Below are positions 12,994-25,649 of a stretch of 64,000 bases of DNA, piece by piece (positions within the stretch are counted from its first letter, which is position 1; each line of letters begins with the position of its first letter). Under the pieces are notes generated by a model. The model did no database searches. It saw only the letters and a program-made list of their open reading frames with translations, and was not told where the DNA came from. The translations under genes were made by a program, and so were the position numbers. The DNA lies in contig NC_080420.1 in assembly GCF_029873635.1 (NCBI RefSeq), positions 125,096,958 to 125,160,957 of the forward strand, written 5' to 3'. Source of the stretch: Malania oleifera. Taxonomy: Eukaryota; Streptophyta; Magnoliopsida; Santalales; Ximeniaceae.

Positions 12994-15900
12994 TGTTGGC
13001 TGTGCTACTTTCTCGTTTGCCACCATGAATAGATCTGTGCTGCCACTGCGAGGATCTGTGTAGAACTGCTCTGTTTCCTATTCCTAGCACAGTTTGTTCC
13101 AGAGGTTCATTTCAACGCTTCAAGACGAACTAACAAACAAGCACACTGGTACTGCTCCTGAACAAAAAAAAAAAAAAGGCAGGAAAAATTATCTGGCTTA
13201 ACTATAATGTTGTCTTTGATAGTTTTAGCTATGTCATTTATGGAAAATTATCACTTTTTTTTAAAAAAAATCTTGAAATTTTATTCAGCTAAGCGACCAT
13301 ATGCTTGAGCAATGGTGATTTTGTAGGATCAAGCATTGTACGGGATTTGGGCATATTATTATTTATTTCTTGCGTGAACTTTTTTGGGAGGTGAAAATCG
13401 TTCAATTGTTTCCATATTTATTTATATCAATTTGAAGGATGAAATATTATATTAATTAGAAAAGCAGCAAAATGATTTGAACTTGCCAGCTGGTAGGAAT
13501 AAGGAAAATTTAACAGATTTAGTTGGGCAGTTTAGACGGATGTCTTAATATTTTGAAAACTGGATAGCCAAAGCAAATTGGATGCTCAATTGGTTTTTCT
13601 TTGCTAGTGGGTATACTTGTGATCTCCATCTCAAAATGGACTCCATGTTTCATGTCTAATATGCAAGAATAGAAATTCGTTGTCTATATTTACACGTGCT
13701 CATTTTGCTCTTCAAAGAAAATCGTTTCCTCAATTCTTGTCTGTTTTACGGATCTCCATTATTTTCTTGAAACGTCATGGTTTTGGATCTTGCTTGGGAC
13801 TTGAGAAACATTAAACAAAAAGAAAAACAACAAAGAATCTATTTTTTTCTTATTTGATTCTAAAAAAATTAAAAATAATATATAAAAATTTAATATCACA
13901 CTACGAGCAGTTAATTTTCAATCATATTAGCATGATTCTTTATTTTTAATAGTAGTTTAATAAAACAAATGCTATGAAAATTAATTTTCTTATTTACCTC
14001 TTCATTTCCCAAACAAAATCCTCCATCTATGTTCTTTTTCATTTTTAACAAAAACAAAAAGGATTACTTTTAGAACTATGTTTTAATTTTCAAAGTCACT
14101 AAAACTAGGTTTCCGTTGATTTTGATGTTTAGATCCTCACCTTTTTTCATATCGGTGAACTTGCATATAAAGCTATTTTGATTATTCTAGATTTTTTTTA
14201 TCAAACGAGTAAAAATTATTGATATGAAAATGATAGAATGGATCAGTGATATAGATAAGCTAATAGAATGCTATACCAACACCATAATTTCATACAAATT
14301 CAAGTCTAAAAGGCATCAATCACTCGTTTCCAAATTTTTTTTTTTTAAGATAAATTAAGAGCACACTTTCAACTTGAGTTTTGAAATTCAAATTTGAATT
14401 TCACAAAAAGAAAAAAATATATAGTTAAAATTGAGTAATTTATGAAAATTTAAAACGTAAATTGAAATTTAAGAACATGAACCTATCATTAGAAATTATA
14501 AGAACCCAATGACCTCGTGCCAAATTAAAGTGCTGTGGACTTGCAATCCAACATATGAATAGCAAAGCACTGGATTTAAGTTTATAAATTGAATCAAAAT
14601 CTTCAAAATTAAAAAGCCGAGTCATTTGAAACAATTAAAGTTGCAAGAGTGCATTGAAACTTGGCACAGAATCATACTTCTACATATCCATCTTTAAGGT
14701 TGTTCATGACTGAGCTAGGGCCTAGGATATCATTGAGACACCAAAAAAGGCTTTATTAAAAAGCAGGTTAGAGCATGGTAAGTTTGCGATATTGCAGGGG
14801 AAATGCGAACGGGCATTTGGGACAAAATTATCCGTGCTGAGACATTACACAAAATTATATTGAAATTCAAACAGAAGTTTGGTAAATTTCTGATGTACAA
14901 AAAAATTTGGCAAATTTGTGAGGTTGAAAAAAACATGCCTATTTAATTTCTTGTTTAATACAAAATTAAACTGTCAGGGGACTAAAGGCATGTTGGGGGT
15001 AGAATGATCCTGTAAATAACACAACTTAACTAAATCCTACAACAATCCATTTGATAATATTTCATACACCCATTAGGTTCATACATCATGCTTAGAAATT
15101 GATTTGATTCATTAAACGAGACTTGGAACATAAGAGAACATTAAAAAATTTAGAAATCAGAATAATATACATAATTATATTTTTCAATGATGTCCCTGAT
15201 GGGACATTCCATTAAAGCTTGGAACTTTCATGTTGAATGTCTCTGGCTCGAAAACTAGGAGCGGTGGGAGGGAACATAAAATGAGAGACGGGTTCTCTCT
15301 CATTGCGTAGTCAAAGCCGAATGTGAACTATCGATGTATTCAAAGAAAGAAAAATGAGCATATATATATATATATATATATATGATCTACAACAGATGGG
15401 GAACAAGAGTCAAAAAAAGAAAAAGGAAAAAAAAAATGAATTATCTACAACAGATGGGGAACATGAGTCAAAAAAAAAAAAAAAAATGAAGAAATGCAAG
15501 GGACACTTCGAATTTCAGAGTGCAAGCACAAAATATTACCACTATGTTAAAATGACGATAGTTACCAAGCAGCCACAGGCATTGAACCTGCACAATGCAA
15601 TAATATCTCATATGATAATAGTTAAAAAAATACTAATTCAAGCGAAGTCCATCAAGTACTAACCTGCCCAACACGATCCAAACAATAGTTTAGCACGCTT
15701 TTGGTAGGCAGAAACAGAGCGAGAGGAGAGGAGTCACATGGCAACACTGGTTTGTTCACTTCATGATTGGTATCAAAGAAATATTGTCAATAAGGAGTCA
15801 TTGATATAACGATGAACTTAACACTGTAACTCCAACTTCATATATGCCTCAAGTTCTATTTCTTTCACACGGTCTTTTCTCAAGCATATTTAGCACCAAA

Positions 15901-16499
15901 TGTGTATATGCAAATGACATTTGCTTGGTTGGATTAAATAAATGCACAAGGGGTATAAAGTTTTGTTTCTTACAAAATAAAATTAATATGTAGTATGTTA
16001 GAGAAGTTTTCAACTTTATTTGCTGAAGTTCTAATTCGAACGAAATCAAAAGAAAAAATAAAAAACATAAGAGGCAAACACATACTAATTTAAAGAACCT
16101 GCAGCCAGTGACTTTCTCAGGGCTCCACAGGAGAAAAAAGACAGTCCGAGTCCAATTTATAATGAAATGATGGTCCCCCTTACTCCCTATTCTCTCTTAA
16201 AGCTTAATAAAGCGTGTTTCAATGAGAAAGGGTTGGTTAAGAACTATTGACTGTAAACCATAGCAGTTATAGTCACTCAATGGAGATGTTCACCTTTAGG
16301 ATGAAGATGGATGAAAAAGGAACTGATGAAATTCGCCCCATGAGAGGTGGGGAGGTGGGGTAGTAACATGGAAGCGGTCACTATACTGGGGGACGCAAGA
16401 CATGACCGCGGCTTAAGATTCAAGTACTATTGAAAAGACTAAACTAACGGAACCCCTTTTTATCATAATTTATTAACACGCTTCCAATGATCTAACTAG
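12994..16499. other. 3' flank of the RH3-like gene, no gene seen
   Basis: The first 200-300 bases are the probable 3' UTR; no canonical AATAAA was found close to the stop codon. The rest is AT-rich non-coding DNA with many A and T runs. The short open frames here lack homologous features. The only structured part is the microsatellite and duplication at 15360-15476. Confidence 0.7.
15360..15476. repeat. (AT)n microsatellite and a short tandem duplication
   Basis: An (AT)12 run at 15360-15383 is followed by two copies of CTACAACAGATGGGGAACA, at about 15387 and 15445, each leading into GAGTCAAAA and an A-rich tract. The 102-aa frame over this stretch is a product of the repeats and not a gene. 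Confidence 0.85.
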
Positions 16500-16504
16500 C
16501 ATTG

Positions 16505-16688
16505 CGAAATCAAAATAGGTTTTCTATACTTCTTGAATAATATTTTGTACATGCCGATACATTACACTTATAATACAATTGGGTATGCTAAAGATGGAAA
16601 CAATCTCCTAAAATAATCTCTCTTAATAATAGACAATCTTCTACATAAATATCCCCTGAATCACTCCAAGACACTCGGGATTTCTACA
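16505..16688 (-). repeat. 3' LTR of the 16.5-21.3 kb copia element
   Basis: 184 bp. On the plus strand it begins CGAAATCAAAAT, where its partner begins TGAAATCAGAAT, so the terminal CA of the LTR (read on minus) has been lost by a T to C change. It ends GGGATTTCTACA, giving the TGTAGAAATCCC start on the minus strand. Confidence 0.93.
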
Positions 16689-16719
16689 CTCCCCCTCAAG
16701 TTAGATCATAGATATTGAT

Positions 16720-17347
16720 CATATCCAACTTGCAGATGAAATCAAAACTTTATCGGGCAAACCCTTTGATAAAGATGTCGGTTGTTTGTTCTTTGGTAGG
16801 AACATAAGTCATACAAATGGTTCATTCTTCAACCTTTTCTTTGATAAAGTGTCTGTCCACTTCTACATGCTTAGTCCTATCATGTTGTGAGAGAGATACT
16901 GATGGCTGCTTTGTTATCACAGTGGAGTTTGATAGGGAATTTCACCGTAATCTGTAGTTCTTCCAAAAGTTTCTGTAACCACAATCCTTCACATATCCCT
17001 TATGCAACTGCCCTGAACTTAGGTTTAGCACTACTTCAAGCCACTACATTCTGTTTTTTACTCCTCCAAGTCACCAAATTTTCCCATACAAAGGTGCAAT
17101 ATCCAGTGGTAGACCTTCTATCTTCCGCTGATCTTGCCCAATCAGCACCTGTGAAAACTTCTACTTCCTTGCTTTCACACTTCTTGAAGAAGAGTCCTTT
17201 GCCCAAAGAACCCTTGAGATACTTGAGAATCTTGTATATAGCCTCTAGGTGAGTCTTATTTGGTGAATGCATGTGTTGGCCAACCAAACTTACTGTAAAT
17301 GCAATGTCGGGTCTAGTATGTGATAGGTAGATTAGTTTACCAACCAA
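16720..17347 (-). pseudogene. Copia RNase H domain, broken
   Basis: The frame at 17347-17036 reads YLSHTRPDIAFTVSLVGQHM, then LKYLKGSLGKGL, then TGADWARSAEDRRSTTGYC and LVTWRSKKQNVVA. This is the connection region and first half of a copia RNase H. The downstream half continues in broken frames to the polypurine tract. It degrades the RNA strand during cDNA synthesis in active relatives. The second copia domain signature (TEAEY) is not in the same frame. Confidence 0.85.
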
Positions 17348-17350
17348 TCT

Positions 17351-18340
17351 CTAATACCTCTCCTTTTCAACCGATATTCCGCAATCTTCAACACTCTTTA
17401 CTACTTCAATGGGAGTTTCACTAGGTTTGCATCCAAGCATGCCAGTTTCGGTTAGGAGATCAAGGATATACTTTCGCTGAGAGACACTGATATCCATTTT
17501 TGATCTAGCAACTTCCATTCCCAAGAAGTACCGCATTCGTCCCAGGCCTTTAACTTCAAACTCAGCACCTAGAACTTTCTTCAATCTTTCCATCTCCACT
17601 GTATCATCTCCAGTTAGGATTATATCATCAACACACACAATCAGAATTGTTTTCTTCCCACTTTCAGACTGTTGGAAAAACATAGTGTGATCTGACTGCC
17701 CTTGTTGATATCCTTGGTTCTTTATCACCTTCGCAAATCTATCGAACCATGCTCTAGGAGATTGCTTGAGTCCATACAGGGACTTCTTGAGTTTACATAC
17801 TCTATTTTCTTCACCTTTCTTACTGAAACTTGGTATCGTCATGTAGACTTCTTCTTCTAATTCGCCATTTAGAAATGCATTCTTAATGTCGAGTTGTTGA
17901 AGTGGCCAATCCAAGTTGGCTGCCAAGGATAGGAGAACCTGAACTGTATTCAATTTTACCACCGGTGCAAATGTCTTCGTGTAGTCAATGTCATAGGTTT
18001 GTGAACCCTTTAGCAACAAGACAGGCTTTATGCTGTTCAACTGTCCCATCAGCTCTATATTTCACCGTGAAGACCCATTTGCAGCCTACTAGCTTCTTCC
18101 CTCACGGAAAATTCATAACATCCCAAGTTCCATTCTTTTCCAGGGCCCACATTTCCTCCATGACGGCTTCCCTCCATTCACTAATCTCCAAGGCTTCCTG
18201 GATATTCTTTGGAATTTTTATCCTGTCATGGTTAGAGGTAAAAGCACGACACCTTATAGACAGAGTTTTATAAGACATGTATTTTGACCAAGGATAGAGA
18301 GTATATGACCTAGTTTGTTTTCTGAGAGCAATGGGCAAAT
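17351..18340 (-). pseudogene. Copia reverse transcriptase, broken
   Basis: The main frame (18049-17351) reads TYDIDYTKTFAPVVKLNTVQ, LDIKNAFLNGELEEEVYM and [18 protein letters not shown], all hallmark copia RT blocks. The catalytic box reads VCVDDIILTGDD, so the usual Tyr of YVDD is Cys. The N-terminal part (18338-18102, EALEISEWREAVMEEMWALE) sits in another frame, which shows a frameshift near 18050-18100. Stops separate the RT from RNase H. Confidence 0.9.
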
Positions 18341-18533
18341 TGATGTCATCAGGTGCAAACTTAACAGAAGAAAGTTCATGGCCATTTGGATTTATTACCT
18401 AATCGGGATTGGGCGTGGACTCATGGCTGCTCAGAGCTATCACCGATTCCAACTCTTTTGGTGCCTCAGGTATGAGATTCTCCCTGTTCTTTGATTTTGG
18501 CTTCCTTGAGTAAACAAGTATCTCCTTGTTATT

Positions 18534-19400
18534 TTATTTTTCTGCATCTTCCCCTGAGTTTAAGTGGCATTTTGTACATGACAGATTAGGGAATGGTGTA
18601 GTGGTGTTGATAGACTCAATGTATGACACAGATTCATCAACAGAGAAATCAAAGAACCGATCTTCACTGTAATTCTCCCCCTGAAGAGAGGGCTTTTGGA
18701 AGTAAGGAGTGGTTTCAAAGAATGTGACATCAAGGCTAACAAACAATTTTTTTGTGACAGGATCATACCATTTGTAACCTTTTTGAGTAAGATAGTAACC
18801 AATAAAAAAGCACTTAATGGCATGAGGTTCCAATTTATCCCTATTGTGAGCATGACCATGTACAAATGCAGTACACCCAAAAATTTTTAGGGAGAGATTG
18901 GAGTTGAGCCAAGATTTGGAAAAACATTACTGAAATTTTTGGAGAGGAGTTGCAAAAGAAAGAATCCAACTAGGCATTCTATTAATGAGATATGTAGCTG
19001 TTAAAATGGATCGCCCCAAAAATATTTTTTCATATTTGTAGTGAACACCAAAGCCCAAGCTACTTCGAGAATGCCTATTTTTGAGTTCGGCAAACCCATT
19101 TTGTTGAGGGGTATCCACACAGGAACTTTGATGGATAATTCCATTTTCTTGAAGATAATTTCCCAATATATTATTGAAATCTCCTGTACCATTATCAGTA
19201 CGCAAGATTTGATTGTGAGTTTGGAATTGTGTTTGAATCGTGGAGTGGAAATTGATAAAAATATAACGAACTTCAGTTCTATCTTTCAACAAGTGAACCC
19301 AACAAATAAGAGTGTGATCATCAATAAAAGTAACAAACCATTTCATGTGAGTTCGATTAAAAGAGCGTAAGGGCCCCCATAAATCACTGTAAATCATAGT
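18534..19400 (-). pseudogene. Copia integrase, broken
   Basis: The frame 19397-18927 starts IYSDLWGPLRSFN (first catalytic Asp) and continues RTDNGTGDF (second Asp) and TPQQNGFAELKNRH (catalytic Glu), so the DDE triad positions are present. The C-terminal part (18833-18534, HAIKCFFIGYYLTQKGYKWY) is in a different frame. Integrase joins cDNA to host DNA; here frameshifts separate the two halves. Confidence 0.88.
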
Positions 19401-19599
19401 AAAAGGTCTGGATGGTTTGTATGTGTATTTTGGAAAGGAATTACGATGGTGTTTTGCAAGTTCACAAATCTCTCACTGAAAATCAGAAGACGTCTTATTT
19501 GAACAAATGGAAGGAAATAAACGTCTTCAGTATTGAAAATTTGGATGACCCATCTTAGAATGTCATAACAAAATTTCACTATCCCTAGAAACAGATGCA

Positions 19600-19990
19600 A
19601 AATCACAAATAGCAGTTTGACATTATTCACTCATATTCCCCTCCTCAAAGTAGTAGAGTCCCTCACACTCCTTAGCACAGCCAATCGTCTTTCCCGATGA
19701 TAGGTCCTGAAAAACATAGTGAGAGGAAACGAATTTAGCAGAACAATTGGAATCTTTGGTCAACCAGCTAATGGATAACAAATTGCAAGACAACCTAGGG
19801 ACGTGTAGGACAGATTCTAGAGTTATAGAGTCAGAAATTCGAATACTCCCTTTGCCTACAATAGATGAGAATGATTCATCTGCAATTTTAACTTTCAAAT
19901 TTCCAGCACAAGGTGAATAGGATGAGAATAGATAATAGGAATCGGTCATATGGTCAGAGGCGCCAGAATCAATTATCTATGGTGATTTGT
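19600..19990 (-). pseudogene. Copia protease and pre-integrase region, broken
   Basis: Just upstream of the frame 19949-19623 the minus strand reads IIDSGASDHMTDS, the copia aspartic-protease active site (D-S-G-A). A stop codon stands where the family usually has Trp before IIDSG (TAG for TGG), consistent with a single G to A change. The rest (SITLESVLHVPRLSCNLLSI) is typical for the protease C-terminal half. Confidence 0.85.
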
Positions 19991-20099
19991 AATGAGAGAT
20001 GGTATTTAAGGCTGTCAAAAAATTACCTCGGTGGGCTAAAGAACCAAAAGGAATACTTTTGGAAGATTGACCCGATGTTTAAATGGTAGAGAACATTTT

Positions 20100-21122
20100 A
20101 TAGAGTTGCTCCAACTATTATGGATTGAATGCGCCACTTAAAGTGGAATTATTATTTTTCTCACCTCGTGGTTTCTCGGCTGGGTTATCAATAGCAGCTT
20201 GGTAGCCACAATTTTTTGGATTGTCTCGACTTCCAATCTGCAGGCTTCCTATGTATTTCCCAGCAATTATATTTTGAGTGGTCCGGCTTGCGGCAGTGCT
20301 CACACCAGGGTTTTCCTTTATGCTTTTTTTGGCTTGTCCCAATAGGAGTTCCTTTTGAAATAAGGGTAGACATTTTGGGCCTATTATTTCCTACCAGAAT
20401 AAGCTCCTTCAACTTCACCTTGCGACGGTTCTCCTCTCGTCTAGCCTCTGAGAAAACTTCCCAAGTTGAAGGTAGAGGACGTCGGCCGAGAATCCTCATT
20501 TGCACCTCGTCCAACTCTCGATTGAGTCCGGCCAGAAATTCGAAGACTTGTTCATTCTCAAGTCTTTTCTTGTATCGGGCACTATCTCCAGGGCACTCCC
20601 ATTCTTCCTCAATGCTCAGGTCGAGTTCTTGCCAGAGATTCATCATTTCCATATCGTAGTTTGTGACCTCTCTTCCTCCTTGCCGCATCTACCATAGCTG
20701 AGTTTTGATCTCAAAGATTTGAGAGTAGCTTTCAATGTCTAAGTATGTCTCTCAGACAGCATCTCAGACGCCCTTCACTATCGGTAGGAAAAGGTAGATC
20801 TTGCCTATTGAAGGTTTTCATGGAGTTCACCAGCCACAGTCACCATGGAGTTCTCGGACTTCCACTTCTGCAGAGCTGCACCATTGGTTGAGGCGGGATT
20901 CTTCTTCTCACCAGTAAGGTAGCCTAACTTTCCTTTGCCGTCAATCATGAGTTTGATTGACTGAGCCCATTCACATAAATTCTTTCCGTTTAGTCTCTCC
21001 ACCGAGAGTGGGAAGGACGAGCTGTCTAGCCCATTCAAATTCAAGGTGGAGGTGGCTTCAATCTCACTGTCGAGAGCTTCATAAGTGCTCAACCCTCTGC
21101 TGTTGACGGCTCCTTCTGCCAT
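20100..21122 (-). pseudogene. Copia gag, broken
   Basis: Starts at the ATG complementary to 21120-21122 (MAEGAVNSRGLSTYEALDSE), 26 bp after the primer site, which fixes the start. The N-terminal capsid-like block (FPLSVERLNGKNLCEWAQSI) runs to a stop near 20805. The next block (NYDMEMMNLWQELDLSIEEE, EQVFEFLAGLNRELDEVQMR) is open at 20688-20188. It ends in a zinc-knuckle-like CEHCRKPDHSKYNCWE. At least two stops or frameshifts break it. Confidence 0.88.
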
Positions 21123-21148
21123 CGTTAACTAGGATTATAGAAACCCTA

Positions 21149-21160
21149 GCTCTGATACCA
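21149..21160 (-). promoter_or_regulatory. Primer binding site (tRNA-iMet type)
   Basis: The complement reads TGGTATCAGAGC, the standard plant copia primer site, directly next to the 5' LTR at 21161. Confidence 0.93.
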
Positions 21161-21344
21161 TGAAATCAGAATAGGTTTTTTGTATTTCTTGAATAATATT
21201 TTGTACAAGCCGATACATTACACTTATAATACAATTGGGTATGCTAAAGATGGAAACAATCTCCTAAAATAATCTCTCTTAATAATAGACAATCTTCTAC
21301 ATAAATATTCTCTAAATCACTCCAAGACACTCGGGATTTCTACA
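21161..21344 (-). repeat. 5' LTR of the 16.5-21.3 kb copia element
   Basis: 184 bp, intact TG...CA ends (plus strand TGAAATCAGAAT ... GGGATTTCTACA), followed by the target duplication CATTG at 21345-21349. Confidence 0.93.
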
Positions 21345-21349
21345 CATTG

Positions 21350-24300
21350 CCCTTTCTTCACCTTATTCTTACCATAATACCTCCACAATCAAATACCCAT
21401 AAGCCCATTTCATCAAGCAATAGTTGAGCTTCAATGTCCTTCCCATTAATCTCCTTAACAGGACAAGCTGAGGTTAGCAAAATACCATCTCTTTTGTAAT
21501 GACCTACAGTTCTTTACCCAACCCATCATCCTCAAGAATAGGGATACCATCCAAACCTTCTAATGAAACCACTAACACATGAGAAATATCACTTGACACA
21601 TTAGAATACTCCAACACATATCTATACTATTCACAAAAATCATCCTCTAGTAATGCACCATCACATGCAAATTCGATATCAAAATCACTTTAAGCTATTA
21701 GACTCATCACAATAGTTTTATATAGTTGTAGCGGGTAGCATAGCATAATGATAACAGGTTTAGAGAAAATTCTAGGTAGTGGATGTTATATAACAAGAAG
21801 CGAGTGTAATGATTTTGAATTTATCAAGCAACCTTATTTATATTGGCATATTTGCATGTTTTAAGCCCTTAACCCTTCTTAAAAAGAATTTTAATTTACT
21901 TTGGATCCTTAAGCTCAACTTTCAAACATTGTTCAGTGCATTGGTTTTGACTAGCTAATGAGAAAAATTACACCCTGCGTTTGGGAACATCGATTTTGGG
22001 CTTTGGATTTAGATTAGTGTGAATTTGAACAAAATGCAATATAAAATTGTTTTGAGTCTCAACCAAAGCCACACAATTCTAAATCAGTAAATTCAACGCC
22101 TGAAATCCATGCTCCCAAACACTACATAAGTTTTTTTCACTTTTCATTTATCAAATAGATGATAAATAAGTTAATGATTAGAGACCTTAGAGGGAACCCA
22201 TTCCACCTTAAACCCAAAACCTCTCTCAAGACCTTTCCTTTTTGTCTTCAATCTTACTCAACCTAAACATAAAATCTGACTTTGATCCATTACCAGAATT
22301 TACAAACTTCATCGTGGAAAAAATTTCACATTAATCACAGAAAGTGAAATTTGGTCCATTACCCAGAGTTTATGAACATCATCGAATCAATTTCCATTAA
22401 TCCCAGAACCATATCTATTCTGCTCAAATTAAATCTATAATCAGAGTTCACCCAAACCCTAACTTCTTCCATACCCAAAATCCTGAAGATTTAGGTAGCT
22501 TTTTAACCTTTAACCTCACCAAAGTTCAACCTTTGTCCAATATAACTTTTCCCAAGTGAAACATTAATCAAAAGTAAATTTGGATGGCTACTACCATTCT
22601 TTCAGGTCCAATTCTTGGTCTTGGAAAAATTTCCTAGCCAAGAATCGAATCCAATCTATACATTTTCCAGAGAACAGAAATATCGAGCCTCAAGGAAGAA
22701 AATCAACAAGGTTGACGGAATGGTCTGGTGGTGTGGGGATTGTGTGTCATGAAACATGCTATTGGGCATTCAATACATATACAAATAAAATACGAGTACA
22801 AACATGACTCTAATTAGGTCGAGGCACAAAAATCTCTTTCATTTTAAGGAGATTCAACCCTATGCAGTTTTGGCTTTGCCCACGAATCGGTGCAACAAAA
22901 CTGCCTTACAAAGCGTATGCCTCTCACCAATTCTGTACAAACTTAAGTGACCAATGCTCCAAAAAAGAAACACCATTCTTAGAAAGCAAAACTCTCTAAG
23001 GACTTAGATTGTGAATAATTGAGTTGGAATGATAATGGTGTAAAATGTCGATGCTAATTTATAGGCGCACATGACCCTTCACGATACATAAACTTACTAT
23101 CAAGATGTATTTAAGATAAGTAAATACAAATGTCAGTTCAGAGTACATCAAATCTATTAATATTTAGGATTCATGAATTATGAAATTCATGTATCAGTGA
23201 CATACTTAATCACAGATACATATCCCTTTCTAAGACACATTTCCCTTCCTAAGAAACATTTACTAACATTCATAAATTATATATAATAGTAAAATGCACT
23301 TACAGATACGAAGGATTGTCTTTTGGCAAGGAACGTGTGCAGTCAAAAACATCATCTAGGGTCATACACCAATGTGCTTAGAACTCTTATGAAGGATTCT
23401 TCTCTCTTCGGCAAAGTTAGAATCTGTAATCACAAGATTAGCTTCAAAACCACTAAAGAAAGTTTCTAAATGCTCCGTATTCGATAGTAAGGGGAGGAAA
23501 TCGCTTATTGAACTTGGAAAGACCACTTCAAATTCAAAATTTAAATATCCAGGGGCTGATCAGGTTGAATCCCACCATCCAGGGCTTAAGTGTAAGGGGC
23601 CTCAGAAAAGGTATTTTAGTAACCACAATTGGTCCATTAAAAGTGAAAAATCTAACAGGCCTAAAAAGTTACAACAACACTATGGGGTTATTTAAAACAT
23701 TTATCCAGCCAAGCCCGACTTGAAGGAAAAGAACCCAATAAGGGTAACTCAAATAACCCAAAGTGATATGGGCTCATTTCCAACAGGGCATGGATGGATC
23801 GTCCCTATCCTTAATATTCAATTGTTAAAAAGAATACATATAACACGGGAAGGGGCAGGTTCAGGGGTCTGTGAGCATATCATCATGGAGACACAAAGTT
23901 GTGTCTCTTCTCGAACCAACCCTCTTATAGCTTCCAATTTGATGATGCTTCTGAGGCAGGGAAATAAGGAGCCTTCCATGAGGTTATTAAAAGGAGTAGC
24001 AGCAGCAAGAGGCAGTATCGCACTACAAGATGATGCTTATAACAGCAAACATATTTCTGTTCCCCAGGGCTGTATTAAGCAAGAAACCATGGAGATGGTG
24101 ACGAACAAAGTGAAGGATGCTAGTTTATTTAGTGATAACATGAATGACATGATATCTCAGTAGGAGAACCAGTTTTAGTGGGGTTTCTTTACTCACAGCA
24201 GGAGGACGCTTTATCTCAATCTAAAATTGAACAGGAACTGGATGAGATGTATTAGGAGACTCATTTGCTGTGGAAAAAGATTCTTTAGCATGAAGACGAG

Positions 24301-24552
24301 TATTCATACATGCCTCCTTTGGTCGCTAGCTAATTTAGTCATTTTTGCTGAGCAAGAGAACTATTTATCTGTTATTGAAAATGGGACTTTAAACCTAGAG
24401 ACAGCACACTAGGGGGACTGACACTCCTAATTTCCTATAAGCAACATGGAAAGGTTTTTCAAGGATTTTGAAGTCCTTACAGGGGCCTTCTGCTAGAGAA
24501 ACTTTGGCTCTTGGTCTCCCTTCAAAAAGGCTCCTTGTCAAAGAACTCCATC
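21350..24552. other. Unrecognised region with broken coding-like stretches
   Basis: Two parts look once-coding. On minus, about 21370-21720 reads in shifting frames pieces such as SNVSSDISHVLVVSLEGLDG and KEINGKDIEAQLLLDEMG. On plus, about 23500-24420 has adjoining frames of 71, 147 and 61 codons, and in another frame SQQEDALSQSKIEQELDEMY with stops nearby. I do not recognise either family; they may be gene or retroelement fragments. The rest is AT-rich without visible repeats. The 75-codon frame at 22580-22807 has no feature that supports it. Confidence 0.4.
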
Positions 24553-24755
24553 TACAACAACAATAACAAAAAACCTTAGGTCCCACTAGGTGGGGTCGGC
24601 ACATGAACCTTTTCCTCCAATTCACCCGATCGAAAGCATTTCCCTTTAATAGATTAAGGGCTATTAAATCCTTCCTCATTACCTCATTACAAGTTATATT
24701 AGGCCTACCCCTTTTCATGCCAAAAAAAAATAACTAACTCCCTCCTCCTCACAAG
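24553..24755 (-). mobile_element. RTE LINE copy 2, 3' terminal piece
   Basis: On the minus strand this is the 3' end of an RTE-clade LINE. A short simple-repeat tail (plus strand ACAACAACAATAACAAAAAA, about 24553-24572) is preceded by a conserved hairpin (plus TCCCACTAGGTGGGGTCGG). It matches the 3' end of the copy at 48786. Homology stops at 24755, where the hAT transposon starts; the rest of the same LINE resumes at 33764. Confidence 0.85.
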
Positions 24756-25149
24756 CAAGGACTTAAATTTCAATTTCGATGGAAACTTCATGGTCTCAAT
24801 TTACGAAACTTTCAATGGAAATTTAGATTTCAATTTTGATTTAAAGAAATTACGAAATTTTATAGTAAATGATAAAAATTTACAATAAAATTTTAGGAAA
24901 CATTAAAATAGATGATAATGCTTAATATGGTATCAAAATACATTAAAAAAATGCATATATGACAAGTTTTTAGTGTGTAGGATATTAAACTGCATATCGC
25001 GAAACAAGCTATGAAGTGAAGAACATTCAAATGATTATAAAGTTTTGAAGCTATTCCTTTGATGATTTAAGTCAACAAATTATCATTTTAAACAACTACA
25101 TTTTCAATAAATATCATACATTTAATGATCTAATACCACATGGAGTTTC

Positions 25150-25649
25150 TTGGTGGCTCAGAGTCATCTCTCCTATCCCTATCATTGGGATTTCGAGATG
25201 AGTTACATGTGTTGTTCATACTCCTCCATAGTCATCTGGTTCATGGCAATTTCTACTCGGCCAGAAGATCTTCCTATACTATGATGTTTTCCTGCATGTT
25301 CTAATTGTTGTGTATGTCCATAGGATTGTTTTGCATTTTCATACTAAGCATACCCATATTCTTGGCCTATTTGTCCATACGCATAGGCATGTGGTTGCCA
25401 ATTTCCATATTATCTGACTGCAAATATGCACACGAAAACGTTTGGCCATATGCTGATTGTGAGGAATTGTTCTGTGTAGATTCATAACCAGTATAACTAT
25501 TAGAGTCATGCTTTGTTCCTATACTCATAGATTCCAAACTAAGGGAAAATGTCTCCTCTTCTATTTGATGCATGTTCCCTTTCTACGACTGTACTGTCTA
25601 TCAACTGGAAACATTTCTCTTTGTAGAACCTCATCTTCTAGTTGGGGAG
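25150..25649 (-). pseudogene. hAT transposase, C-terminal end
   Basis: Just left of the nested copia, the minus strand reads PQLEDEVLQREMFPVDRQYS and then, after a one-base shift, MHQIEEETFSLSLESMSIGT and a Gln/Ser/Tyr-rich tail ending MPMRMDK. It continues the transposase frame that is cut at 29945: the two parts join at EYTH and PQLED when the copia and one target duplication are removed. Confidence 0.8.

Larger units (their letters stand above)
16505..21344 (-). mobile_element. Full-length Ty1/copia retrotransposon, inactive
   Basis: A 4840-bp element on the minus strand with both LTRs of 184 bp, flanked by a perfect 5-bp target duplication CATTG (16500-16504 and 21345-21349). The primer binding site TGGTATCAGAGC (complement of 21149-21160) abuts the 5' LTR and matches initiator tRNA-Met. 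The polypurine tract GAGGGGGAG (complement of 16689-16697) abuts the 3' LTR. Domain order on the minus strand is gag, protease, integrase, reverse transcriptase, RNase H, which is the copia order. By eye the LTRs differ at about 9 of 184 sites, mostly C/T and A/G. Stops and frameshifts in every domain make it non-autonomous. Confidence 0.95.

Noticed and set aside
15354-15662. 102-codon frame
   Set aside because: Encoded by (AT)n and A-rich repeats.
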